Of a stretch of 64,000 nt of DNA, positions 28,641 to 36,420 are shown one piece after another. Source of the stretch: Candidatus Opimibacter iunctus (GTDB lineage Bacteria; Bacteroidota; Bacteroidia; Chitinophagales; Saprospiraceae); the NCBI GenBank assembly GCA_016716665.1, contig JADJVH010000018.1:1-64000 (forward strand). The letters are read 5' to 3'. Below the pieces are notes generated by a model, which was not told the DNA's origin, made no database searches, and worked only from the letters and a program-made list of their open reading frames with translations. The position numbers and the translations under genes are program-made. Position 1 is the stretch's first letter. Every line of letters starts with the position of its first letter.

Positions 28641-29714
28641 TCAGTTGTTTTTAATGATCCTGTATTCCGTTACTATATTGCCAGGTTGGAATACATACAT
28701 GAGTTGGTCACTGACAGGGATTGAAGTGACGCCACTTTCTTTAAACGAATATTCCATGAGGAACTCCCATTGGTTGTTGACCAGCTTGTAGAACCTGTAT
28801 TTCTCGATATCAGGATTGGGGTCTTTGGCCCGGATAAAGATCTGGCCGAGTTGATTTTGCTGCAGGTCAGACAGCTGGTTGATTTCTGGAGGTAGTGCTA
28901 CCGGGCTCCATGATGTTCCATCCCATTGGAGGAAAAACTGCCTGCCATCTTCGTAACCAAGCACATACACAATGTTGTTGTCACTGACATACAAGTCATA
29001 TACTTTCCCGGCCATATCCCCGATGTTGATCCAGTCTGTCCCGGTCCAGAAAGCCACAAAATATTTTTCGGTCACTTCATTCTTAAAGTTTCCTACAACA
29101 TATATCCGGCCGGAGGCATCGATGCCTTTGAGGAAGTAATCGTTAAAGGATGGTGCGATCGCTTTCATTTTTGATTCACCTACTACCTCCCATCCCTTAG
29201 CTCCCCACTTTATGACCTTGCCTTCCCTTCCGGCGTAGAGATTGCCATCATTGCCTATAGCTACTTTTTTCGCTTCCCCTTTATGCTCGCCCAGCATTGT
29301 CCATGAGCTCTTCTTTCTTTTATACAAGCCCAGGGTAGTTGAAGCATAGATGCTCCCATCATCTGCGAGGGCTAGGTCTGATACATTGCCGGCCATATTT
29401 TCCTGGACGGAGACCCATTTGTGGTTGATGAGTTTGACGGCTTTGTAACTGGTATAGGAGGTTGCATAGACATCTCCCAATGCGTCAATAAAAAAGTTGT
29501 ATTCACTTACTTTTTCATTGTCCAGTGTGTATTTGACTACACTGTCTCCTGAGGCTATAGCAGGGTTTCCAGTCAGGTAATGCAATACCATTATATCCAT
29601 GGGATTTGCAGGCTGTAGCATGTGAGTGCTATTATGGGCAAAAACAGTAAGTGTACCAGCGGTTAATACAACGGTTACTGCATGAAGCAGGAACTTCTGA
29701 AAAGAGGACTTCAT
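28641..29714 (-). CDS. Secreted beta-propeller protein
   Basis: The 357-residue protein has a signal peptide (about 1-27, TLTVFAHN) followed by six or seven blades with repeated pattern DALGDVYATSYTS, LADDGSIYASTTLGLYKR, IGNDGNLYAGREGKV, DASGRIYVVGNFKN and SDNNIVYVLGYEDG. It lacks a recognisable T9SS sorting domain, unlike other propellers nearby, and ends VTEYRIIKNN. It is expected in the periplasm or at the surface. Probably the first gene of a two-gene unit with the NTF2-like lipoprotein downstream. Confidence 0.85.
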   Translation of the reverse strand: MKSSFQKFLLHAVTVVLTAGTLTVFAHNSTHMLQPANPMDIMVLHYLTGNPAIASGDSVVKYTLDNEKVSEYNFFIDALGDVYATSYTSYKAVKLINHKWVSVQENMAGNVSDLALADDGSIYASTTLGLYKRKKSSWTMLGEHKGEAKKVAIGNDGNLYAGREGKVIKWGAKGWEVVGESKMKAIAPSFNDYFLKGIDASGRIYVVGNFKNEVTEKYFVAFWTGTDWINIGDMAGKVYDLYVSDNNIVYVLGYEDGRQFFLQWDGTSWSPVALPPEINQLSDLQQNQLGQIFIRAKDPNPDIEKYRFYKLVNNQWEFLMEYSFKESGVTSIPVSDQLMYVFQPGNIVTEYRIIKNN

Positions 29715-30099
29715 AAAGTAGGTATAGGTAGTTTACGCAATGATTTGTATTGATGTAAATCTAACTTAATTTTATTTATATGGGGGTTGCGAAATGGTGG
29801 AGGTAGGAATAGGTTATAGTATTTATCCGGCACTTTAAAAATTTTAAGAAAGTGAGATCGTGGATCCTTCAATTTCCCTTACGGCAAGGACAGTTTTAGA
29901 TTTGAACATGAGACCACTTGTTAGGTTTAGATTACCGGCTTGGGTAAGCATGATTTATTACCTGGCGTCAAAGACGTCTTTAGTGGCATTACCTGGAAGA
30001 TGATTCTTTTGATCCGACGCACGCAGACGCAGGTATAACCTGCGCCTAATCTTTTCTCTTTTTATGAGGCCTGCGGCCTCATTTTAAGGATTAGTTTTT
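29715..30099. other. Intergenic region with three small hairpins
   Basis: No gene is apparent. It holds the palindrome AAAGACGTCTTT near 29968, CGCAGGT-ATA-ACCTGCG near 30030-30046, and ATGAGGCC-TGC-GGCCTCAT at 30064-30082 followed by TTT on the plus strand. The last looks like a terminator on the plus strand, but no plus-strand gene precedes it. Confidence 0.55.
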
Positions 30100-30579
30100 C
30101 TATTTGATATCTGGCATCCTTGTCACATCTTCGATATGCACAAGGGTCAACAACCAACGGCCATCAGCTTGTTTTGTCCATACCAGGCTGTAATTGCCCT
30201 TCTCCTTGAGTACAGGGCCATTGGGGATGGTGAGGTCAAGGGTATAGGTGCCACCATCGTACGCCAGCTTGTCACTTGCGTTTTTGATGACAGAGGTCGT
30301 CCTGATATTGCCCAGTACCTTGATGCCCCCACTGACCCATTTGCTGGCGATTGCCTCAGTACCGGTGTGGATCAGTGAATCATTCATGACGACTGCATCC
30401 GGTGATAGGGTGCTCATGATCGCCGCAGAGTCTTTATTGTTCCACCCGGCGAGGAATAGGACATTGAGCGAATCAACGTTTACGTTTGATGTAATTGAAG
30501 ATGGCTCTGGAACTTTTACATTGTTAGCATTGCAACTAAAAAGTAAGGCAATGGCCAGTAGTGGAAGCAGGTCTTTCAT
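30100..30579 (-). CDS. DUF4440/SnoaL-like lipoprotein
   Basis: I start it at ATG 30579 (159 residues) because MKDLLPLLAIALLFSCNA is a lipoprotein signal with its Cys at about residue 16; a start at 30639 would add an atypical leader. The mature part is an NTF2-like DUF4440 domain (SLNVLFLAGWNNKDSAAIMSTL, DAVVMNDSLIHTGTEAIASK, GTYTLDLTIP, YSLVWTKQADGRWLLTLVHI). It is one of six NTF2-like folds in the window. No function is assignable. Confidence 0.88.
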   Translation of the reverse strand: MKDLLPLLAIALLFSCNANNVKVPEPSSITSNVNVDSLNVLFLAGWNNKDSAAIMSTLSPDAVVMNDSLIHTGTEAIASKWVSGGIKVLGNIRTTSVIKNASDKLAYDGGTYTLDLTIPNGPVLKEKGNYSLVWTKQADGRWLLTLVHIEDVTRMPDIK

Positions 30580-30712
30580 CACGTCAGTATGGATTAGGCT
30601 ATTACCATTCAAGATAGGCTTATCCTGACAATTTTCCAAAAGTCAAGATTGTAGATCAGAAGGGTCAGATGAATTAACCCCTGGCAGCGGCCGGAGACGA
30701 GGCAAGGGGGTT

Positions 30713-31277
30713 TCAGGTCTTCAGTGCTGCGGAATACTCTTTTCTTAGCACCCTGTAAAGAAAGAAAAGCACGGAAAAGACGATCAAGCCATAAATGACA
30801 AACAGTGGGCGGCCCACAATGTCCCGATAGGTATCATAGAACCCGACCTGGTAATATTGACAAAGGTTGTGAAAAGTGGCCAGGAAGCTACCTACGATCA
30901 TCGCTCTGATCATCACATAGCCGAGGTGGGCGATCAGAATCCGTTTGTCTGTCGGGGCTTTATAGAATATCTGGTATGCCTTGCCTTTTTTGCTTGTAGT
31001 ACAACTCAGAAACAAAGTCAAGAAATTTAAGGGGTTCGGTGGTGTGTCGCGGAGAACGATACCTGAAAACATAATAGAAGTAGGCCCCGATGATAAGGCT
31101 GATGATGATCAGATTTGAAATGATCAGGCCATTCCAGCCGACACCAAATAATCGGGTTAATGGATTCATTTCCCCTTCCATGCCACCGGGCTGGAAAAAC
31201 CAAAGACGTGTAGAATAAAAATCACATCCCCTCGCAAAGAGGAGCAGGGTGATCATGGTGAGGAACTTGAGTTTCAT
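30713..31277 (-). CDS. Small polytopic membrane protein (one frameshift)
   Basis: Two overlapping frames merge into 187 residues if the T6 run at 30986-30991 loses one base (repaired YYKQKGKAYQIFYKAP). The repaired length is a whole number of codons. Hydrophobic segments: residues about 3-17 (LTMITLLLFARGCDFYSTRL), 50-72 (GLIISNLIIISLIIGAYFYY), about 120-140 (HLGYVMIRAMIVGSFLATF) and 160-178 (FVIYGLIVFSVLFFLYRVL). The conserved-looking motif GCDFYST-x(n)-EMNPLTRLFGVGW resembles DUF5658-type membrane proteins. Function unknown; no close partner genes. Confidence 0.75.
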
Positions 31278-31330
31278 GCCTTGGCTGGAATTATCGTTAT
31301 AAAATGAATAACGATAATCAGGCCATCAAA

Positions 31331-31858
31331 TTATTCATGATAATAGAATTTTCCTTCAGTGATTTTTAGCACATCTCCTGCATTTCCGGTCAGTTCTCCT
31401 TCAAAGGTGGCTTCTATTTCATCAGGCCCTGTGGAGGCTTTGGTGATGACGACTTTCAGGTTAAAACCCATCATGCTTCCATACAGGTAATTCTGTGGGG
31501 ATAAGTTTGCGAGTTGAGCGACATTCAGATCAGCATTGCCAGCTTGAATCTGGTAAGTGCCAGGGCCATCGACATTGTACAGGTTAATATTGAAGGGCTG
31601 CTCATCTTTGTTCTTGGGTCCTTTGCTTCCGGAGATGATGATGGCTTTATTATATCCTTTCGGATGGAATGCCCCAAAAATCGAGTTGTCAGCTTTCCAT
31701 TCTGCACCATTTATTTTCATGGTCAGGGAATTGCTTTGTGCAGATGGGACTTCGGTCGTCGCAGGCTTTGAATCACTATTTTCTTGTTGGGGTTTGCTGC
31801 CACAGGCCAGGATCTGGAGAGAGAGTAATGCCGAGAGGAGAATAAGTCTGTTGTTCAT
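31331..31858 (-). CDS. DUF6252-like lipoprotein
   Basis: The 175-residue protein has a lipobox (LSLQILACGSK, Cys about 19), a Ser/Pro/Gln linker, and a beta-rich domain opening LTMKINGAEWKADNSI and closing EATFEGELTGNAGDVLKITEGKF. The INGxxWxA opening and TxGxF ending are typical of DUF6252-like Bacteroidota lipoproteins with a transthyretin-like sandwich. No enzymatic residues are seen. It is divergent from the VWA gene on the right. Confidence 0.82.
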   Translation of the reverse strand: MNNRLILLSALLSLQILACGSKPQQENSDSKPATTEVPSAQSNSLTMKINGAEWKADNSIFGAFHPKGYNKAIIISGSKGPKNKDEQPFNINLYNVDGPGTYQIQAGNADLNVAQLANLSPQNYLYGSMMGFNLKVVITKASTGPDEIEATFEGELTGNAGDVLKITEGKFYYHE

Positions 31859-32188
31859 GAGAAGGTTAGTTTGACCTCAAGGTAGTATTTGTTTTAATAA
31901 GCTAAGCGGAAAAATGCAAACTTGTTGCTTTATGAAACCAGTGGAATAGATGGCTCATCAACGTGGACTTGTCCAGGGACAATTGCCGGTAAGTTGGTAT
32001 TTCCGTTTGAGGCATAAATAGGGGAGTATGTCTCCTTCGGTGTCTCTTTATCAGACGCGCGTTTTACAGGTATATCTGCATGAATTAGTGAATGACCAAA
32101 TGGTTAGGAAGTAGAAGGCTCTTTTATGGGTTCCTTTTATTTCTTGTTCCTGATAACTTATTTGTTTCACTTTATAAATCCTGTGACC
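31859..32188. other. Divergent intergenic region
   Basis: 330 bp between two divergent start codons. Promoters for both genes must lie here, but I see no clear TTTG/TAnnTTTG pair and no repeat; a small frame on the minus strand (32051-32242) overlaps the VWA gene start and is not supported. Confidence 0.5.
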
Positions 32189-34222
32189 ATGAAAAGTCTG
32201 ATTTACGCCTTTGCGCTTATTCTCTCTACTTCTCTTATCCAATTTACTACAAGACCAATGCCTCCAAGGACCATTAGTGGCCTTGTACTGGATGAGACTA
32301 AATCACCACTCATATTTGCTAATGTCTACTCTGATTGCGGAGGTACTGGAACCCAGACGGATTTCAATGGATATTTTTCAATGTCGGTTCCTGATACTTG
32401 TGATTGGATTGAAGTCAGTTATACCGGATACGCTGCCCAGCGCATCAGTATACATGATAAGGATTCTGTCTGTGTTATTTTGTCAGCCGGGGCTATGCTC
32501 GAAAGTGTGGTGGTGACAGCCTTCAAGATCCCCCTGATCGAGCAGGATAGAACGACCCAGGGAGGCATCAAGACCGCTGAGCAGATCCGTAACCTTCCGA
32601 CTAAAAACATCAATTCGATTGCTGCGACTTCTGCCGGGCAGTATACTCAACAAGGTGGACAAGTTAATATCAGGGGCTCAAGGAGCAATGCCACGGATTA
32701 TTACCTGGACGGAGTTCGTGTAACTACAAAGCACAATGGCAATGTTGGAGCTAAAGAACAACAACCAGTCGTCAGGAATAATGCTTTCAATACTGAGGAT
32801 TATAGCCTCATCGTTGAAAATGAATTTCATGCCCCGGCAGATGTCCCCTTGTCTACATTCTCAGTAGATGTAGATGCGGCTTCGTACAGCAATATGCGCA
32901 GGTTCCTGGCCTATGGGCAACGACCACCAAAGGATGCCATCCGCATCGAAGAGCTTATCAATTACTTTGATTATACTTATCCACAACCTGTGGATGATAA
33001 GCCAATAGCGATTTATTCGGAAGTTGGGAGTTGTCCGTGGGCTACCGGACACAAGCTTGTCCATATTGGGATACAGGGAAAGGCCATACCAATGGATGAT
33101 TTGCCGGCTTCAAATCTTGTTTTCCTTATCGATGTTTCCGGTAGCATGCAGGACGAAGACAAACTGCCTCTTGTCATTGCTTCCTTCAAGCTATTAGTCG
33201 AGCAACTTCGGGAGCTGGACCGTGTAGCTATTGTCGTCTATGCGGGAGCATCAGGCTTAGTATTGCCTTCGACAGCGGGAATCAGGAAGGAGGACATTGT
33301 TGCTGCACTGGATAAATTGCATGCAGGTGGTGCCACTGCAGGAGCAGCAGGCATAAAGCAAGCCTATGAAGTTGCGCGGGAAAATTTCATTACCGGGGGA
33401 AACAACCGTGTCATCCTGGCTACTGATGGTGACTTCAATGTCGGGGTGAGTAGTGAAGGCGAACTCATCAGGATTATTGAAAAGGAGCGGGAGAGTGGTG
33501 TATTCCTCAGTGTCCTTGGATTCGGGACCGGCAATTATATGGACAATAAAATGCAGGAACTGGCTGATCATGGAAACGGTAATCATGGCTATGTGGACAA
33601 CATAACTGAAGCCAGGAAAATATTTGGCAATGAATTTGGCGGAACACTTTTTACCATAGCCAAGGATGTAAAGATCCAGGTGGAGTTCAATCCAGCTCTT
33701 GTTGCCTCTTACCGGCTCATCGGTTACGAAAACCGGATGTTGGAGGCAGAGGATTTTAATGACGATTTGAAGGATGCTGGTGAGATCGGAAGCAATCACA
33801 GCGTAACCGCGCTATATGAAATTGTCCCGGTGGGTATGGAGACAACTTCGGTAAGGCAAGTAGATGATCTTAAATATCAGAAAAATAGGATGGTAGGTGT
33901 TACCACGAAGACAGATGAACTGATGACGGTCAAATTCAGGTACAAAGCTCCGGACGGGGATGCCAGCAAGTTGATTGAGCATATCATTGGGGATACTGAT
34001 AAGGCTTTTGAACTGACAAGTATTGATTTCAGGTTTTCAGCAGCAGTTGCTTCTTTTGGTATGGTCTTACGAGAATCTGCTTTTGCAGGGAGTGCAACGT
34101 TTGAAGATGTTGCCTCGTGGGCTTCCCACTCCATGGGTGATGACCTGCAGGGCTACCGCAAGGAATTTCTAGGTTTAGTCCGCGATGTTCCACGCATCCC
34201 TGATGCCACTGCAGATAGGTAA
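32189..34222 (+). CDS. VWA-domain surface protein with carboxypeptidase-like and TonB-plug domains
   Basis: From ATG 32189 the protein has 677 residues. Order: signal peptide (1-22), CarboxypepD_reg-like beta domain (about 28-100, RTISGLVLDETKSPLIFANVYS), a TonB-dependent-receptor plug-like segment (about 112-180, IRNLPTKNINSIAATSAGQ, VNIRGSRSNATDYYLDGVRV), von Willebrand N-domain (about 205-300), a VWA domain (about 308-480) with MIDAS residues Asp315-x-Ser317-x-Ser319 (LIDVSGSM), and the C-terminal YfbK/DUF3520 region to the end. YfbK-like VWA proteins are widespread; in Bacteroidota this plug fusion recurs. No barrel follows the plug, so it cannot be a transporter. It may interact with outer-membrane receptors (inference). 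Confidence 0.93.
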   Translation: MKSLIYAFALILSTSLIQFTTRPMPPRTISGLVLDETKSPLIFANVYSDCGGTGTQTDFNGYFSMSVPDTCDWIEVSYTGYAAQRISIHDKDSVCVILSAGAMLESVVVTAFKIPLIEQDRTTQGGIKTAEQIRNLPTKNINSIAATSAGQYTQQGGQVNIRGSRSNATDYYLDGVRVTTKHNGNVGAKEQQPVVRNNAFNTEDYSLIVENEFHAPADVPLSTFSVDVDAASYSNMRRFLAYGQRPPKDAIRIEELINYFDYTYPQPVDDKPIAIYSEVGSCPWATGHKLVHIGIQGKAIPMDDLPASNLVFLIDVSGSMQDEDKLPLVIASFKLLVEQLRELDRVAIVVYAGASGLVLPSTAGIRKEDIVAALDKLHAGGATAGAAGIKQAYEVARENFITGGNNRVILATDGDFNVGVSSEGELIRIIEKERESGVFLSVLGFGTGNYMDNKMQELADHGNGNHGYVDNITEARKIFGNEFGGTLFTIAKDVKIQVEFNPALVASYRLIGYENRMLEAEDFNDDLKDAGEIGSNHSVTALYEIVPVGMETTSVRQVDDLKYQKNRMVGVTTKTDELMTVKFRYKAPDGDASKLIEHIIGDTDKAFELTSIDFRFSAAVASFGMVLRESAFAGSATFEDVASWASHSMGDDLQGYRKEFLGLVRDVPRIPDATADR

Positions 34223-34233
34223 AACTAAAGAAA

Positions 34234-34270
34234 GGAGCAAGGTGGTCGATGCAGTCACCTTGCTCCTTTT
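34234..34270. terminator. Bidirectional rho-independent terminator
   Basis: The stem GGAGCAAGGTG / CACCTTGCTCC (11 bp, perfect) with an 11-nt loop is followed by TTTT on the plus strand and by CTTT on the minus strand. It sits between the convergent VWA and DUF2911 genes, 12 bp from each end. Confidence 0.88.
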
Positions 34271-34280
34271 ATTTCAGTTT

Positions 34281-35369
34281 TTACATCTCTCCCAGTTGCT
34301 TGAGGTATTTCATTGAGTTGGCTTTGGTGGCTTCGTTTGGATTTAACGAGAGCGATTTCTTAAACGCGGCTACTGCATTTTTCTTGTCCCCTTTGATCGC
34401 ATATCCTTCGCCGAGACTGTCCCAGGCGTTTGCACTTTCCGGGTGTCTTGTGGTGTTGTCCTTGAACGCTGTGACAGCTTCATCCATCTTGCCTTCATTG
34501 AGAAGTTGATAACCATAGGCATTGAGTTCTACCTCTGTTGCCATAGTCAGTGCTTCTGCTTGTATTTTATCGGCTTCTGTTGTTTTTCCTGTCAACCTCA
34601 TCAAGCCGGCTTGTGTATTGAGTGTCGCAAAATTCTTGTTGATCGCTACTGCACGTTCTGCCCAGGTCAGCCCAAGAGCTGGATTGACCTTGTTTTGCAG
34701 CGAGTAATTAGCTGCGGATGAATATCCCTGCCAGGTAAAGCCCATTGCCCCTTTCAATTCCTGTTCGGCATTGGTCATGACAATATCGTCTGTTGTAAAT
34801 TCGATCGTAACCGGAAATTGTTTCTTCTCCCAGTTTAACACTAACTCTGCCGAGGTCTTAGTGGGATTGAGGAAATCATAAGTGAGTTGTTCAGTCATGG
34901 CATGTTCCCTGATCTGGATTCTAGCCCTGAGTTGATCATTGGCCGGGTCATAGAAGAAATTTCCCCATGAGCGGTAATCTTTCGATAGCACCACTTCACC
35001 ACTGTTGTCAGCATTGATCGCGAAAAACAAGCCGTACTTTCCTGCAGGAACCATTTGTCCCTGTATTTTGGCATCATGTGAGAGTTCGATCACCGTATTT
35101 TCATTTGCTCCGGCACGCCATGGTGTCTTGTGCGGGCTTCCAAAGGGTTCGACATTGTAGCCATAAGGCACGAGGTCACCCCAGATCACACGGCCTTTGA
35201 CAGAGGGTCTTGAATAATTGACGGTAACCCTGGAGATTCCAATGGTCTGAGAGACTTCAGCGGCTGGGCTTGGGGGTCGTGGCGTAGTGATCGCCTGTGA
35301 CCAGGAAGTGGAAGCGGTGATCATAATGGCGATGGCCATCAACAATCGAGAGGTACTTGCATTTTTCAT
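34281..35369 (-). CDS. DUF2911 protein with TPR repeats
   Basis: I start at ATG 35369 (362 residues) because it opens a normal signal peptide (MKNASTSRLLMAIAIMITAS, cleavage after SWSQ). The DUF2911 domain (about 30-175: RVTVNYSRPSVKGRVIW, PWRAGANENTVIELSHD, MVPAGKYGLFFAIN, SWGNFFYDPANDQLR) is followed by a linker and TPR-like repeats (about 265-355: ELNAYGYQLLNEGKMDEAV, AWDSLGEGYAIKGDKKNAV). It is periplasmic or surface-exposed. DUF2911 proteins are common in Bacteroidota without a known activity. Confidence 0.92.
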   Translation of the reverse strand: MKNASTSRLLMAIAIMITASTSWSQAITTPRPPSPAAEVSQTIGISRVTVNYSRPSVKGRVIWGDLVPYGYNVEPFGSPHKTPWRAGANENTVIELSHDAKIQGQMVPAGKYGLFFAINADNSGEVVLSKDYRSWGNFFYDPANDQLRARIQIREHAMTEQLTYDFLNPTKTSAELVLNWEKKQFPVTIEFTTDDIVMTNAEQELKGAMGFTWQGYSSAANYSLQNKVNPALGLTWAERAVAINKNFATLNTQAGLMRLTGKTTEADKIQAEALTMATEVELNAYGYQLLNEGKMDEAVTAFKDNTTRHPESANAWDSLGEGYAIKGDKKNAVAAFKKSLSLNPNEATKANSMKYLKQLGEM

Positions 35370-35484
35370 GAATCTTGGTTTTAGATTCTGAAAATACAAA
35401 GGGGAAAGGCATGCTTTATGTGATGCCATGGTATATTGGACAAACGCTACCTGATGAGGGACGCGGTGGGGTCTACGATCGACT

Positions 35485-35546
35485 ATTATCCCGTTTAAAA
35501 AGTAGAGACGCGATTAATCGCGTCTCTACTTTTTAAACAGGATAAT
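35485..35546. repeat. 62-bp near-perfect palindrome (GTAGAGACGCGATTAATCGC core)
   Basis: Arms 35485-35515 and 35516-35546 are 31 bp each, reverse complements with one mismatch and no spacer. The core is GAGACGCGATT|AATCGCGTCTC. It stands alone between the DUF2911 gene and a small membrane protein gene. Similar GTAGAGACGCGATTAATCGC palindromes are, as I recall, dispersed in other bacterial genomes. Confidence 0.9.
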
Positions 35547-35580
35547 GGTTGGGCTTGATGATTTGATTTATCCCCAGGGG

Positions 35581-35763
35581 TCAATGCGTTCTATTCCCCG
35601 GTCCCTTGATCAGTGTCAACAGAAATGAGACATTCAGGCCAAGCGTGATGATATTCACGATATGGGCAAAGGAAGGCGCACCTTCAGGCCAGATCTGGCC
35701 TAATAATACGATGGCGTTGAGGACGAGGAGTATGATGATAAACATCCTTTTTGCAGTAGGCAT
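35581..35763 (-). CDS. Small two-helix membrane protein
   Basis: The 60-residue protein has two hydrophobic helices (about 8-24 MFIIILLVLNAIVLLGQIW and 33-52 IVNIITLGLNVSFLLTLI) joined by a short loop EGAPSFAH. Basic N-terminus (MPTAKR) and basic C-terminus fit a hairpin in the inner membrane. No homologue is recognised. The hydrophobic pattern and clean start make a real gene likely, but its shortness leaves doubt. Confidence 0.6.
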   Translation of the reverse strand: MPTAKRMFIIILLVLNAIVLLGQIWPEGAPSFAHIVNIITLGLNVSFLLTLIKGPGNRTH

Positions 35764-35851
35764 AGTTCTAGTTTATTTGATTTATGTAGTATGATTTGAA
35801 ATGAGGCATCCCTTTGTTTCAAACAATGGTTGACCATGCTAAATTAAACCG

Positions 35852-36343
35852 TTATTTGGGTTGTTGGTGATCAAAACTTATCACCCTGGTAAGCTTCCAT
35901 TGTCCATCCTCCAGGAGCCAGATGTGCATAAACCTTGCAGTACTGGTCAGGTATTCAGGCTTGTCTCCTTCGATAGCATAAAACCTATGTGTGCCACTTT
36001 GAAGCGCACCATATAGGGTTCCATTATTTTCCATGGGATATACTTCAAGGCTCCCGGGGTCCAATACGCGTTTCGCTTTATAGGACATCTTGCACAATCC
36101 ATCCCTGGTGTTGGCTATAAAGTCTTTCCTGGAAGTGGTGATGCCTGATTTGTCATGATAGAATTCAAAGTCCTCACTGACCAACTTTTCAAATTGACTG
36201 ATGTCACATGTATTGAAGCCAACGTCAAATAGCAGGCTATCCTGTGTCTTCAATGTTTTAAAAAGGGTTGATGCATGATCTGATTGTGCACTGAGTGCAA
36301 ATGTTGACCATGAAAGGAACAGGATGATTCTAATGGAACTCAT
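35852..36343 (-). CDS. Secreted DUF4440/NTF2-like protein
   Basis: The 163-residue protein has a signal peptide (IILFLSWSTFALSAQS) and an NTF2-like DUF4440 domain (LKTQDSLLFDVGFNTCDISQFEKLVSEDFEFYHDKSG, ITTSRKDFIANTRDGL, THRFYAIEGDKPEY, FMHIWLLEDGQWKLTRVISF). The spacing FEKLVSEDFEFYHD is typical of the family. No lipobox is present, so it is soluble in the periplasm or exported. Confidence 0.88.
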   Translation of the reverse strand: MSSIRIILFLSWSTFALSAQSDHASTLFKTLKTQDSLLFDVGFNTCDISQFEKLVSEDFEFYHDKSGITTSRKDFIANTRDGLCKMSYKAKRVLDPGSLEVYPMENNGTLYGALQSGTHRFYAIEGDKPEYLTSTARFMHIWLLEDGQWKLTRVISFDHQQPK

Positions 36344-36420
36344 TGGACAGAGTTTTAGGGTAGAAACCTCGGGATATCCGGAAGTGTTGCCTTTTGAGGA
36401 GATAGTAAGATGGCCAGAAA

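Noticed and set aside
33257..33799. 180-codon antisense frame in the VWA gene
   Set aside because: It lies opposite a well-supported VWA domain and has no recognisable domain of its own.
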